A DNA stretch of 64,000 bases from Devosia sp. (GCF_017307495.1 NZ_JAFKHE010000014.1:186001-250000), one strand, 5' to 3'; shown: positions 25,362-34,847, counted from the first letter of the stretch. A program made the numbers and translations. The notes: generated by a model not told the origin, from the sequence alone.

Positions 25362-26711
25362 GTGTCCAAACAGACTATATCCACGTTCAACCCGAGCCGC
25401 CGCGCCGTGCTGGCCGGCCTCGCGGCATCGCCGCTGGCGCTTGCCGCAGGCTCGCGCCTCGCCTTCGCCCAGCCGACCAGTGGCACGCTATCCATCGCCG
25501 TGCTCGATTGGGCCGAAACGGGCATCAAGCCGGTCTTCGCCGCCTACGAGGCCGCCCGCCCCGGCGTGAAGATCGAGTACTCGCTGCTGCCCGGCGACTA
25601 CCAGGGCATCCGGCAGACCTTGCTGTCGCGCCGTCTCGCCAACAAGCTGCCCGACATCACCTATCTGGCGGATATCCTGGCGACGCAGCTGGCCAACGCG
25701 GAGGTCACCGCCGATATGCGGCCCTTCCTGACGTCGGGTGGCCCCATCGGCATGACCTCGCTGGCCAAGCCCTTCCTCGACCAGTATCTGGTCACCTCGG
25801 GCCCGAACAAGGACGGCATCTTCGGCCTGCCGATCGGCGCCGACACCGTCGTGCTTTACTACAACAAGAAGCACTTCGACGACGCCGGCATCCCCTACCC
25901 GACCGATGACTGGACCTTCGAGAAGCAGATCGAGGTCGCAACGGCGCTGACCCAGAAGAACGGCAACACCACCACGCGCTACGGCCTCGCCGCCTCGGTG
26001 CCGTGGCACGCTACCTACGTCCCCGGCATCGAAGCCTTCGGCGACACGCTGCTCGACGAAAACAACATGTACAAGCTGCAGACCGAAGCGGCGATCAAGG
26101 TCTTCACCATGTACTGGGACCAGGTGAAGGCGGGCGTCATCGCCTCCACCCCGCAGCAGACCCAGCTCGGCGGCGGCTTCCAGGCCTTCGGCGCCGGCAC
26201 CGTGTCGATGTTGCAGTCGGTCCGCGCCTTGACCCCCCTCGTCCGTTCCGTCACTACCGACGACTGGGACGTTGCCCTCGTCCCGACCATCAACGGTGTC
26301 CGCAAGACCGGCATGGGCTCAATCGCCCAGTCCATCACGACGTCCGGCCAGGCCAACAACAAGGACCTCTGCTACGACTACCTCAACTGGTTCTACTCCG
26401 AGGACGGCGGCATGAAGATACTCGCCGCCAGCTACGGCACGGTGCCGCCGGTCGAGGCCCTGTACGAGAGCCCGATCTGGACCGCTCTCCCCGGACCTCC
26501 GTACGACAACCGCGTCTTCGCGGAGTCGATCCAGTACGGCGCCATGAACCCGACCTCGATCCCAGCGGACGTACAGGCGGTGGTCGATACCGAGCTCGCA
26601 AAGGCCGAAGAAGCGGTGACGCTCAACAACGTCCCCGTGGCCGATGCGCTGAAGGCCGCTGAGGCCGTCATCAACGAAGCGATGGCCCGCGTCCTCGCGT
26701 CTGGCGGCTGA
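25362..26711 (+). CDS. ABC transporter binding protein, Tat-type signal
   Basis: A 449-residue family-1 solute-binding protein. The signal peptide carries a twin-arginine-like SRRAVLAGLAASPLALAAG and ends near AFAQP (about 37), so it may be exported folded by Tat. The mature part includes LSIAVLDWAETGIKPVFAAY and the binder signature VVLYYNKKHFDDAGIPYP. The GTG at 25362 is chosen for its GGGGAGGAAA ribosome site; an in-frame start at 25326 lacks one. It opens a long operon with two permeases and a catabolic set, under the operator at 25206-25242. The ligand is unknown. Two typical sugar permeases follow, so a sugar, sugar acid or glycoside is likely. Confidence 0.9.
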   Translation: MSKQTISTFNPSRRAVLAGLAASPLALAAGSRLAFAQPTSGTLSIAVLDWAETGIKPVFAAYEAARPGVKIEYSLLPGDYQGIRQTLLSRRLANKLPDITYLADILATQLANAEVTADMRPFLTSGGPIGMTSLAKPFLDQYLVTSGPNKDGIFGLPIGADTVVLYYNKKHFDDAGIPYPTDDWTFEKQIEVATALTQKNGNTTTRYGLAASVPWHATYVPGIEAFGDTLLDENNMYKLQTEAAIKVFTMYWDQVKAGVIASTPQQTQLGGGFQAFGAGTVSMLQSVRALTPLVRSVTTDDWDVALVPTINGVRKTGMGSIAQSITTSGQANNKDLCYDYLNWFYSEDGGMKILAASYGTVPPVEALYESPIWTALPGPPYDNRVFAESIQYGAMNPTSIPADVQAVVDTELAKAEEAVTLNNVPVADALKAAEAVINEAMARVLASGG

Positions 26712-26819
26712 TCCCGATCAGGAAGACCTCTCGCTTCCCCCGAGACGACAGGTCCACCTTGAGCCGGCTGCGTCTCTCCCGCAGCCGGCCCTCCCCTTCT
26801 GGAAACGGGGTCCATCCTC

Positions 26820-27767
26820 TTGAGCAAGACCGATATCGCCGAGGCCGGCATGGCAGCGCCACCACGAGCCACGCCGCGCCGCAGAACCAACCGCCGGACC
26901 GACAGCCCGTTCTGGGCCGCCCTGTTCGTCGGGCCGAACCTGGTGCTGTTTACCACCTTCATGATCATCCCCATTGTCTGGGGTCTCGGCCTGAGCCTCT
27001 TTGACTGGAACCTGATCGGCGAGCCGCGCTTCGTCGGCTTCGCCAACTATGTCGACATCCTCAAGGATGCACGCGCCGTCAACTCGGTGTGGAAGACCGT
27101 CTACCTCGTCTTCCTCGGCGTGGTTCCGACGGTGATCCTGTCGTTCCTGATCGCGGTGCTGATCAACACCAATTTTCCCGGCTACACCGTGTTCCGCACG
27201 ATGTATCTGCTGCCCATCGTCATCTCGCTGGTCGCTTCGGCGGTGCTCTGGCGATTCATCTACGATCCGCGTGTCGGCCCCATAGCCCAGTTGCTCAGCC
27301 TCTTCGGCGTTTCCGGACCGAACTGGCTGCAGGACACCACCTGGGCCATGCCGGCTTTGTCACTCGTGATCGTCTGGCTGCGACTGCCGCTCGGCGTCAT
27401 CCTCTACCTGGCCGCCCTGCAGCAGATTAACCCGCAGCTCCTCGAAGCCGCCGAGATCGACGGTGCCGGCCCCTGGGCCAAGCTTCGCCATGTCATCTGG
27501 CCCAACGTCATGCCGGTGACCCTGCTGATCCTCGTCCTCACCCTGCGCGGCATCATCTTCGACAGCTTCGACATCGCCTTCGTCATGACAAAGGGCGGCC
27601 CGCTCAACTCCACCGACATCCTCGCGGTCTACATCTACGATCTCGCCTTCGCCCAGCTGCGGCTCGGCTATGCCTCGGCGCTCTCGACCGTGCTCTTCGT
27701 CATCGTCACCATCCTGGCGCTCATCTTCAATCCGCCGCGCCGGCCGTCCAACGGAGACCCGGTATGA
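26820..27767 (+). CDS. Sugar-type ABC transporter permease (MalF type)
   Basis: A 315-residue permease with six helices, the first around residues 42-65 (LFVGPNLVLFTTFMIIPIVW), and an EAA loop LLEAAEIDGAGPWAKL near 210. The N-terminal 35 residues are basic and cytoplasmic. The start is TTG at 26820 by homology length; an in-frame ATG at 26850 is possible and has no better ribosome site. The stop overlaps the next permease by four bases (ATGA). As in the sugar locus at 18351, no ATPase gene accompanies it, so a shared ATPase is implied. Confidence 0.88.
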   Translation: MSKTDIAEAGMAAPPRATPRRRTNRRTDSPFWAALFVGPNLVLFTTFMIIPIVWGLGLSLFDWNLIGEPRFVGFANYVDILKDARAVNSVWKTVYLVFLGVVPTVILSFLIAVLINTNFPGYTVFRTMYLLPIVISLVASAVLWRFIYDPRVGPIAQLLSLFGVSGPNWLQDTTWAMPALSLVIVWLRLPLGVILYLAALQQINPQLLEAAEIDGAGPWAKLRHVIWPNVMPVTLLILVLTLRGIIFDSFDIAFVMTKGGPLNSTDILAVYIYDLAFAQLRLGYASALSTVLFVIVTILALIFNPPRRPSNGDPV

Positions 27768-28597
27768 GCACCAGCGTCGGACATCCCTGGCGCCGCCGCC
27801 TGCACGTCTCGGCGGTCATCTTCTTCGGCCTGCTGATGGCGGCGCCGTTCTACTGGATGATCATCAACTCCTTCAAATCGAGCCGAGAGGTGGTCGCCTA
27901 CCCACCGACCTGGTGGCCGAAGGAATGGCACTTCGAGAACATCGAGGCGGCGCTCGGCTTCCTCGACCCGAGCGCCATCGTCAACTCGGTCATCTTCACC
28001 GCGGTCATCACCATCGTGCAGTTGACGCTCGTGGTGATGACCGGCTTCGCGCTCGCCAAGATGCGCTTCTTCGGCCGCGGGCCCCTGCTCACCCTCTTCA
28101 TCCTCACAATGTTCGTGCCGGGTCAGGTGGCGCTGATCCCCACCTTCATCCTGATCCGCAACCTCAACTGGATCGACACCTTCATGGGGCTCTGCATCCC
28201 CATCATCGCGCAGACCAGTTTCGGCGTGTTCATCTTCCGGCAGTTCTATATTTCGATGCCGAACGAAATCCTCGATGCCGCCAAGATCGACGGCGCCAAC
28301 TGGGGCCAGGTCTTCCTCAGCATCGTCCTGCCCCTTTCGGGCCCGCCCATTGCCGCCTACACGGCCGTGACCGTGTTGACTGCCTGGAACATGTACGCCT
28401 GGCCCCTCATCTCGACCACCGAGAAGGACATGCGCACCCTACCGCTGGCCCTTGCCGGCCTAGGCCAGTCGTTCTCGCAAACGCCCCCGAACATCGCGAT
28501 GATGGCAGTGCTACTGTCCACGTTGCCCATCATCATCTTCTTCATTCTCTGCCAGCGCTATTTCATCAATGGGCTGGGCGGGGCGATCAAGGAATAG
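27764..28597 (+). CDS. Sugar-type ABC transporter permease (MalG type)
   Basis: A 277-residue MalG-type permease, six helices beginning HVSAVIFFGLLMAAPFYWMI, with the EAA loop EILDAAKIDGANWGQVF near 190. It overlaps the previous permease by four bases. The C-terminus LCQRYFINGLGGAIKE is typical of the family. Unlike its counterpart at 19228 it carries no repeat-derived insert, so its N-terminus of about 10 residues shows the normal length. It completes the importer with the binding protein at 25362. Confidence 0.92.
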   Translation: MSTSVGHPWRRRLHVSAVIFFGLLMAAPFYWMIINSFKSSREVVAYPPTWWPKEWHFENIEAALGFLDPSAIVNSVIFTAVITIVQLTLVVMTGFALAKMRFFGRGPLLTLFILTMFVPGQVALIPTFILIRNLNWIDTFMGLCIPIIAQTSFGVFIFRQFYISMPNEILDAAKIDGANWGQVFLSIVLPLSGPPIAAYTAVTVLTAWNMYAWPLISTTEKDMRTLPLALAGLGQSFSQTPPNIAMMAVLLSTLPIIIFFILCQRYFINGLGGAIKE

Positions 28598-28607
28598 GAC
28601 CACCATC

Positions 28608-29864
28608 GTGACTACGATTTCGATCTGCCTCGTCGGCTGCGGCGGCATGGGAAGCCGTCACGTGCAGGGCTTTGCCCGCCTGCTCCGCTCGGGCATGTCA
28701 AATGTCAGGCTCGTCGCCGTCTGCGACGTGCGCGCCGACAACGCCGAGCGCGTCGCTGGCGAGGCCGAGCAGTTGCTGGGCTATCGCCCGAAAATCCACC
28801 TGCGCATCGAAGACGCCATCGCCGACCCCGAGGTCGAGGCCTTCGACGTCGTCACCGAGGCCTTCAGCCATCTCGCAGTCGTGCGTCCTGCCCTCGAAGC
28901 CGGCAAGCACGTGCTGTGCGAGAAGCCGCTGGCGCTCACCGTCCGCTCCTGCCGCGCCCTGATCGATGCGGCGAAGGCGTCCGGCGCAGTACTCGCCACT
29001 GCCGAGAACTACCGCCGCGACCCCACCAACCGCCTCGCCAAGGCGGTGATCGATTCGGGCCTCCTCGGGCCGATCCACCTGATGGTGCAGACGATGATCG
29101 GCGGCAATGACCGCATCATCATCACGCCGTGGCGGCACTTCAAGGACAAGGGCGCCATCGGCCTCGACATGGGCGCCCACCTCACCGACATCGTGCAGTA
29201 CTATTTCGGCGACTTCGCCACGGTCTTCGGCAAGGGCTTTATCGCCGAGCCGATCCGCCGGCGGCAGGAAAAGCCGGAGATGCAGACCGAGGCCTACATC
29301 AAGCGCTTCCTGGAAATCCCCGAGCAGATCACCGCCACCGGCGAAGATTCCTTCATCGCCCACTACACCATGCAATCCGGTATGCCGGTGCAGATGAGCT
29401 ACATCGCCTCCGGCCCCGGCAAGGGTTGGAACCAGCGCACCATCCACGGCCGGCACGGCTCGCTCGAAATCTTCAACGACCGCACCGGCAAGGCCCCGAT
29501 CCTGCACACCGCCGAGGGCGACCTCACCGGCCAGGCGCTCGCCGACAAGATCGGCTTCAAGCTCGATGCCTTGACCGAAAAACTCTATGGCGGCGTCAGC
29601 TACGAGATGACCTGGGCCGAAACCGACTCCGGCCTCCTCGCCATCGAGATCCACGATTTCGCGCAAGCCATCGCCGAGGGCCGCCCGCCCGAGGTCGACG
29701 GCATGGGTGGCCTCACCGCCGTCGCCTCGGTGCTCGCCGCCTATGAGAGCGGCATCGCCGGACGCGCCGTCACCATGGACGAGGTCATGGCTTCGGCCAT
29801 CTCCACCTATCAGGACGAGATCGACGCCGACCTCGGCCTGCTACCCAAATCCAACGCCGTCTAA
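28608..29864 (+). CDS. Gfo/Idh/MocA-family oxidoreductase
   Basis: A 418-residue NAD(P)-dependent dehydrogenase. The N-terminal Rossmann fold opens SICLVGCGGMGSRHVQGFAR with the GCGGMG dinucleotide motif. The family's CEKPLALT (with the catalytic-site Lys) is near residue 100, and a central GAIGLDMGAHLTDIVQYYFG carries the active-site His. Members oxidise a hydroxyl of a sugar or cyclitol. The GTG at 28608 is chosen since the Rossmann strand begins here; the upstream frame runs back into the permease gene. It is the first enzyme of the operon, a plausible entry step after uptake. Confidence 0.9.
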   Translation: MTTISICLVGCGGMGSRHVQGFARLLRSGMSNVRLVAVCDVRADNAERVAGEAEQLLGYRPKIHLRIEDAIADPEVEAFDVVTEAFSHLAVVRPALEAGKHVLCEKPLALTVRSCRALIDAAKASGAVLATAENYRRDPTNRLAKAVIDSGLLGPIHLMVQTMIGGNDRIIITPWRHFKDKGAIGLDMGAHLTDIVQYYFGDFATVFGKGFIAEPIRRRQEKPEMQTEAYIKRFLEIPEQITATGEDSFIAHYTMQSGMPVQMSYIASGPGKGWNQRTIHGRHGSLEIFNDRTGKAPILHTAEGDLTGQALADKIGFKLDALTEKLYGGVSYEMTWAETDSGLLAIEIHDFAQAIAEGRPPEVDGMGGLTAVASVLAAYESGIAGRAVTMDEVMASAISTYQDEIDADLGLLPKSNAV

Positions 29865-29875
29865 GGGAGAACGTG

Positions 29876-30409
29876 ATGACCGACGCTGCCTTCGATGCCG
29901 TCCCGCTCCTCGTCCAGAAGCTCGGCCCCAAGCAGATCGCCTTCGTCGTCCGCGACCTCGAAGCGGCGACCAAGCAATGGTGGGACGTGCTCCGCATCGG
30001 CCCGTGGACGGCGTGGGAATACACGCCCGAGATCCTGAAAGACATGACCTACAAGGGCGCCTCGGCTCAGTTCGGCCTGAAACACGCCCTCGCTTGGAAG
30101 GATGGCGTCCAATTCGAGCTGGTCGAGCCCACCACCGGCCCGTCCTTCTTCGCCGACCAGCTCGCGAGCTCCGGTGAAGGCCTCAACCACATCGGCATCC
30201 ACGTGACCGAAAACCACGCGCAGGCCGTCGCCGAGCTCGAAGCCAACGGCTTCACCCGCCTCCAGTCCGCCAAGGGCTTCGGCGGCGATGGCAGCGGCGC
30301 CTTCGTCTATTTCACCTCACCCAAGCTCAAGGGCCTCGTCCTCGAGCTCATCTCTCCCCCGGCTACCCGCCGCACCCCGCTATTCGTCTACCCCGAGGAA
30401 GCAAAGTGA
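29876..30409 (+). CDS. VOC/glyoxalase-fold protein
   Basis: A 177-residue protein of the vicinal-oxygen-chelate superfamily, with two beta-alpha-beta-beta-beta modules: KQIAFVVRDLEAATKQWWDV and LNHIGIHVTENHAQAVAELE. The His in LNHIGIHV and the Glu residues in VQFELVEP and LVLELISP are candidate metal ligands, the pattern seen in glyoxalase and methylmalonyl-CoA epimerase relatives. ATG at 29876 is preferred to the GTG at 29873 because of its spacing to AAGGGAGA. It overlaps the next gene by four bases. The reaction is unknown; isomerase, epimerase or ring-cleavage chemistry are all possible. Confidence 0.8.
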   Translation: MTDAAFDAVPLLVQKLGPKQIAFVVRDLEAATKQWWDVLRIGPWTAWEYTPEILKDMTYKGASAQFGLKHALAWKDGVQFELVEPTTGPSFFADQLASSGEGLNHIGIHVTENHAQAVAELEANGFTRLQSAKGFGGDGSGAFVYFTSPKLKGLVLELISPPATRRTPLFVYPEEAK

Positions 30410-31530
30410 AGATCGAGCGTATCGATACCTACGTCGCGCACAACTGGATGTTCGTCGAGGTAACGACGGACACCGGACTGAAGGGCGTGGGCGAATCCAC
30501 CTTCTTCGGTTTCCCCGAAGCCACCGCCCTTGTCGCCAAGTCCTTCGGCGACCGCCTGATCGGCGAAGACCCGCTGCGCATCGAGTATCACTACCTGTCG
30601 CTCTACCGCGCCTTCTCGATGCGCGGCATGGCCATCGGCGGCGCCCTAAGCGCCATCGACCAGGCGCTCTGGGACATCAAGGGCAAGCACTACCAGGCCC
30701 CGGTGTGGGACCTGCTCGGCGGCCGCGTGCGCGACAAGGTCCGCGCCATGTTGGTCATCCCTTACGGCACGCCCGAGGAAGTCGCCGCCAGCTGCAAGAA
30801 GGCCGCCGACGAGGGCTACACCGCGCTCAAGGTAATGGTCTACCAGCCCGAGCACCACCTGATGGCGTTCGGCGCCAAGGTGAAGGACATGGTCGAACGC
30901 ATGGCGCTCATCCGCGAGACCGTCGGCTGGGATGTCGAGGTCGGCATCGAGCTGCATCGCAACATGGCGCTCGGCGAGTCGATTGCCGCCATCCGCGAGT
31001 TCGAGCAGTTCCGCCCGCTCTTCGTCGAAGATCCCATTCCGCCCGATAGCGTCCTGTCCTTCGGTGAAGTCGCGCAGAAGTCCCGCGTGCCGATGGCCGC
31101 CGGCGAACGCAACACCACCATCTGGGAGTTCCGCGAGTACGTCGAGCATGGTGGGGTGCACCACATCCGCCCCGACGTCGGCATCGCCGGCGGCATCACC
31201 GGCACGCGCAAGATCTGCGCGCTGGCCGAGGCGCATCACCAGGGCATCATCCCGCACGCCGTGCCGTCGGGCCCGGTGGCGACCGCTGCGCAGGTCCAGC
31301 TCGGCTTTGCCGTGCCGAACTGGGAAGTGACGGAGCACCAGGTGCAGGACCGGGCTCCGTGGACGAAGGCGGTGAAGGCCATCGTGCCGGTGATCAACGG
31401 CCACTGGCTGCCCAACGAGACCCCGGGCCTCGGCGTCGAACTCGATCACGAGGGTCTCAAGAGCATCCCCGTGATCGCCAAGGTCGGTGAAACCTCGCTG
31501 AAGACCGACGGCTCGGTCGCGTTCCGCTAA
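30406..31530 (+). CDS. Enolase-superfamily (mandelate racemase type) sugar-acid dehydratase
   Basis: A 374-residue enolase-superfamily protein that probably dehydrates an aldonic acid. The capping domain is N-terminal (LKGVGESTFFGF). The barrel has GYTALKVMVYQ, metal-site segments IELHRNM, FVEDPIPP and AAGERNTT, and the acid/base-type IPHAVPSGPVATAA. The His is the expected catalytic base of galactonate/mannonate dehydratase relatives. The first metal ligand position is Glu (ELH) where those enzymes have Asp (D-x-H), an unusual change. The start is GTG at 30406, overlapping the VOC gene stop (GTGA). Confidence 0.86.
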   Translation: MKIERIDTYVAHNWMFVEVTTDTGLKGVGESTFFGFPEATALVAKSFGDRLIGEDPLRIEYHYLSLYRAFSMRGMAIGGALSAIDQALWDIKGKHYQAPVWDLLGGRVRDKVRAMLVIPYGTPEEVAASCKKAADEGYTALKVMVYQPEHHLMAFGAKVKDMVERMALIRETVGWDVEVGIELHRNMALGESIAAIREFEQFRPLFVEDPIPPDSVLSFGEVAQKSRVPMAAGERNTTIWEFREYVEHGGVHHIRPDVGIAGGITGTRKICALAEAHHQGIIPHAVPSGPVATAAQVQLGFAVPNWEVTEHQVQDRAPWTKAVKAIVPVINGHWLPNETPGLGVELDHEGLKSIPVIAKVGETSLKTDGSVAFR

Positions 31531-31531
31531 G

Positions 31532-32386
31532 ATGATCGTCGACAGCCACACCCACGCCTGGGCCCGCTGGCCCTACGACCCCGAGGTGCCGGACGAGGCC
31601 ACGAAGGGCTCGGTCGAGCACCTGATCCACGAGATGGACCAGAACGGCGTGGCCGAGGCTGTCATCGTCTCCGCGCGCATCGAGAAGAACCCGCTCAACA
31701 ACGAGTACGGGGCAGCGGCCGTCCGCCGCTATCCCAACCGCCTGCACCAGTTCGCCGACGTCGACTGCGTCTGGTCGCCGGAGTATCACACTCCAGGCGC
31801 GGTCGATCGGCTGGGCCGGGCCGCCGACACCCTGCCGATCAAGGGCTTCACCCACTATGTCGGCGAGCCCGACGGCTGGTTCACCACCGACGAAGGCAAG
31901 GCGTTCTTCTCCCTCGCCGCCGAGCTCCGGCTGATCGCGTCGATCGCCATGGGCCCGGCCTGGGCCCCTGCCCTCGCCGAAGTCGTGGCCGCCAATCCGG
32001 ATCTCGTGGTGCTGCTGCACCACATGGGCGGCATCCGTTCGACCGCCCCGCGCTCCGACCTCGACGCCATCGCCGGCCTCGCTCGCTATCCCAACGTCCA
32101 CATCAAGCTCTCCGGCTTCCACTATGCCGTGGGCCTCGAGAACGGCTGGGATTACCCGCACCCCTCCGCCATGTGGATCGCCGAAGGTCTCTATGACGCC
32201 TTTGGCCCTGACCGGCTGTGCTGGGGCTCCGACTTCCCGGCGCTCAGCCGGGCCATGACCTACAGGCAGGCCCTGGAGATCGTGCGTCTCCATTGCCGCT
32301 TCATAAAACCCGGGGATCTCGAAGAAATCCTCGGCGGCACGCTCAAGCGGCTGCTCAACGCCGCCGCTCCACTGAGGATTACCTGA
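31532..32386 (+). CDS. Amidohydrolase-2 family hydrolase (possible sugar lactonase)
   Basis: A 284-residue TIM-barrel hydrolase of the amidohydrolase-2 family. MIVDSHTHAW supplies the His-x-His pair, VVLLHHMGG and the later HIKLSGFHY the mid-barrel histidines, and LCWGSDFPAL the C-terminal Asp. Relatives include sugar-acid lactonases and decarboxylases. Being between a sugar dehydrogenase and a sugar-acid dehydratase, lactone opening is the natural step for it, but this is inference. It begins one base after the dehydratase stop and its stop overlaps the ALDH start (TGATG). Confidence 0.84.
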   Translation: MIVDSHTHAWARWPYDPEVPDEATKGSVEHLIHEMDQNGVAEAVIVSARIEKNPLNNEYGAAAVRRYPNRLHQFADVDCVWSPEYHTPGAVDRLGRAADTLPIKGFTHYVGEPDGWFTTDEGKAFFSLAAELRLIASIAMGPAWAPALAEVVAANPDLVVLLHHMGGIRSTAPRSDLDAIAGLARYPNVHIKLSGFHYAVGLENGWDYPHPSAMWIAEGLYDAFGPDRLCWGSDFPALSRAMTYRQALEIVRLHCRFIKPGDLEEILGGTLKRLLNAAAPLRIT

Positions 32387-33774
32387 TGAACGCGCCCGCG
32401 CGATCCGAGTCTATGTTCCGCTCGCTCAACCCGGCCACCGGCGAACTGTTCGGCCGCTTCGAACTGCACACCGAGACACAGGTCGAAGCTGGCCTTGCCC
32501 GCAGTTGGAGCGCCTGGGGCAAGCTGCGCGCTATGAGCGTCGCCGACCGCGCCAGCCTGCTCCGCGCCCTCGCCGACCGCCTCGAGGCCCATGTCGAGGA
32601 CTATGCCCGCCTGATGACGCTCGAGATGGGCAAGCCCATCAACGAGGCACGCGGCGAGATCAGGAAATGCGCCGCCACTTGCCGCACCACCGCCGACCTC
32701 GGCCCCGGCTGGCTCGAACCGTTGCAGGTGCCGAGCCCCGCCCGCGCCAGCCGCGTTCGCTATGAAGGCATCGGTCCAATCTTCGCCGTCATGCCCTGGA
32801 ACTTCCCGTTCTGGCAGGTCATCCGCTTCTTCGCGCCGGCCTTCCTTGCCGGCAACACCACCGTCGTGAAGCACGCCGAAAACGTCCCCGCCTGCGCCGA
32901 CGCCATCGAGGCCGTATTCCGCGAAGCCGGCATGCCCGACGGCACCGTCGTCAACCTGCGCGTCGACCACCCCACCGCGGCAAAAATCATCGCCGACGAC
33001 CGCATCCGTTCGGTCACCGTCACCGGCTCGGTCCGCGCCGGCCGCACCATCGCCGCCACAGCCGGCAGCGTCGGCAAGAAGGCCGTACTCGAGCTCGGTG
33101 GTTCCGACCCTTTCATCGTCTTCGCCGACGCCGATTTCGACGCCGCCGTGAGGACCGCCATCGCGGCCCGCCTCAACAATTCCGGCCAGAGCTGCGTCTG
33201 CGCCAAGCGCTTCCTCGTCGAGAAATCGATCGCCCCGCGCTTCACCGAAGCCTTCGTCGAAGGCATGCGCAAGGTGAGCTACGGCGACCCGCTCGACGAG
33301 AAGAACCAGCTCGGCCCCCTCGCCCGCGCTGACCTCCGCTCGGGCCTCCAGTCCCAGCTCGATCGCGCCATCGCCGGGGGCGCGAAAGCCGCCCTCGCCG
33401 GCGGCTCCGTCGATGGCCCCGGCTACTTCTTCGCGCCGACCATCCTCACCGATGTCGCCGACGACAACACCGCCGCCCGCGAAGAGCTGTTCGGCCCGGT
33501 CGCCCCGGTCATCCCCTTCGCCGATGAAGCCGATGCCGTCCGCATCGCCAACGGCACCGAATTCGGCCTCGCCGCCGCCGTCTGGACCAGGGACGAGGAC
33601 CGCGCCGGCCGCATGGAAATCGCTGTCGAAGCCGGCGCGGTGTTCATCAACGACATGGTCCGCTCCGACGCCCACATCTCCTTCGGCGGCATCAAGGCCT
33701 CCGGCTACGGGCGCGAACTCGGCCAGCTCGGCATCCACGAATTCACCAACGCCAAGACCGTCTGGATCGGCTGA
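32386..33774 (+). CDS. NAD(P)-dependent aldehyde dehydrogenase (succinate-semialdehyde type)
   Basis: A 462-residue ALDH. The catalytic Cys is in NNSGQSCVCAKRFLVE (about 268) and the general-base Glu in AVLELGGSDPFIV (about 234). VMPWNFPFWQV and VTGSVRAGRTI mark the coenzyme site. The short form with GQSC resembles succinate-semialdehyde and lactaldehyde/glycolaldehyde dehydrogenases. The ATG at 32386 overlaps the amidohydrolase stop by one base, which decides the start over a longer in-frame extension at 32218. The next gene overlaps by one base, so the operon is tightly coupled. A role in oxidising the aldehyde end-product of sugar-acid cleavage is likely. Confidence 0.92.
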   Translation: MNAPARSESMFRSLNPATGELFGRFELHTETQVEAGLARSWSAWGKLRAMSVADRASLLRALADRLEAHVEDYARLMTLEMGKPINEARGEIRKCAATCRTTADLGPGWLEPLQVPSPARASRVRYEGIGPIFAVMPWNFPFWQVIRFFAPAFLAGNTTVVKHAENVPACADAIEAVFREAGMPDGTVVNLRVDHPTAAKIIADDRIRSVTVTGSVRAGRTIAATAGSVGKKAVLELGGSDPFIVFADADFDAAVRTAIAARLNNSGQSCVCAKRFLVEKSIAPRFTEAFVEGMRKVSYGDPLDEKNQLGPLARADLRSGLQSQLDRAIAGGAKAALAGGSVDGPGYFFAPTILTDVADDNTAAREELFGPVAPVIPFADEADAVRIANGTEFGLAAAVWTRDEDRAGRMEIAVEAGAVFINDMVRSDAHISFGGIKASGYGRELGQLGIHEFTNAKTVWIG

Positions 33775-34847
33775 TGACCCACTACACTCTCGACCGCCCC
33801 GTTCGCATCGGCTTCGCCTGCAATGCCGAAACCTACGAGCGCATGATGGACGATGGCGCCATGGCCGCCTTCACGGCCCTCGGCACCTTCGCGCACCACG
33901 TCTGCGACGAGCCCTCCGCCTGGGAAACCGCCCCGCCCGAGAACCCGGCCGCCGTCGACGCACTGGTGGAATTTGCTGCCAACGTCGACGCGCTGCTCGT
34001 CTGCCACGGCTCGCCCCGCCTCACGGGGGCCATCCTCGACCGCATGCCCACGGTCAAGCTCGTCGCCGAAGTCGAAGGCGACCGCTTCAGCCAGCGCATC
34101 GACGTCAATGCCGCCGCCGAGCGCAACATCACCGTCGTCGACACCACCAACGGCTCGTCCTACCCTGTCTCTGAGTGGGCGCTAGCAATGGCCATGATCG
34201 GCCTCCGCAATGCCGGGTCGCTCTACCGCCGCATGATCGCCGGCGAGACCCCGTTCAGGAGCAACGCCGACCGCGTCGCCGACTTCAGCTGGAACGGCGA
34301 GCTCACCGGCAAGAAGGTTGGCCTCATCGGCTGCGGCTATATCGGCCGCCGCCTGCTCGAACTGCTCGCGCCCTTCCGCTGCGACATCTATGCCTACGAC
34401 CCGCACGTGCCACGGCTTCTCGCCGACATTTACGACATCACCCTCACCTCGCTCGACCAGGTGATGGGCTGCGACGTGGTGATCTCGCTGGTGCCGCTCA
34501 CTCCCGAAACCCAGGGCATGATCACGGCGCGGGAACTCGACCTGCTCCGCCCCGGCGCTGTCTTCGTCAATGTCTCGCGCGGCGCCGTCGTCGACCAGGC
34601 CGCCCTGATCAGGCGCCTCGAGCGCAACGACATCGTCGCCTCGCTCGACGTCTTCGACCCCGAGCCGCTCGAGCCCAATTCGCCACTGCGCAACATGCAC
34701 AACGTCTTCCTCACGCCGCACATTGCCGGCGTCACCGCTCCCTGCGGTCCGCGCTTCCTGACCCTTGCCGCCGACGAGATCGCCCGCAAGTTCGCCGGCC
34801 ACCGCACTCGCCACGACCTCGTCCCCCGCGCCGCGGTGAAGAAATGA
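33774..34847 (+). CDS. D-isomer-specific 2-hydroxyacid dehydrogenase
   Basis: A 357-residue NAD-dependent dehydrogenase. The Rossmann motif is KVGLIGCGYIGRRLLE (about 183), with the family Arg in NVSRGAVVDQAAL, the Glu in VFDPEPLEPNSPL and the catalytic His in FLTPHIAGVT (about 317). Substrates in the family are glycerate, glyoxylate, lactate or phosphoglycerate; the exact one is not readable. The start overlaps the ALDH stop (TGATG) and the stop overlaps the flavoprotein gene (ATGA). In this operon it could oxidise or form a 2-hydroxyacid released by the pathway. Confidence 0.9.
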   Translation: MTHYTLDRPVRIGFACNAETYERMMDDGAMAAFTALGTFAHHVCDEPSAWETAPPENPAAVDALVEFAANVDALLVCHGSPRLTGAILDRMPTVKLVAEVEGDRFSQRIDVNAAAERNITVVDTTNGSSYPVSEWALAMAMIGLRNAGSLYRRMIAGETPFRSNADRVADFSWNGELTGKKVGLIGCGYIGRRLLELLAPFRCDIYAYDPHVPRLLADIYDITLTSLDQVMGCDVVISLVPLTPETQGMITARELDLLRPGAVFVNVSRGAVVDQAALIRRLERNDIVASLDVFDPEPLEPNSPLRNMHNVFLTPHIAGVTAPCGPRFLTLAADEIARKFAGHRTRHDLVPRAAVKK

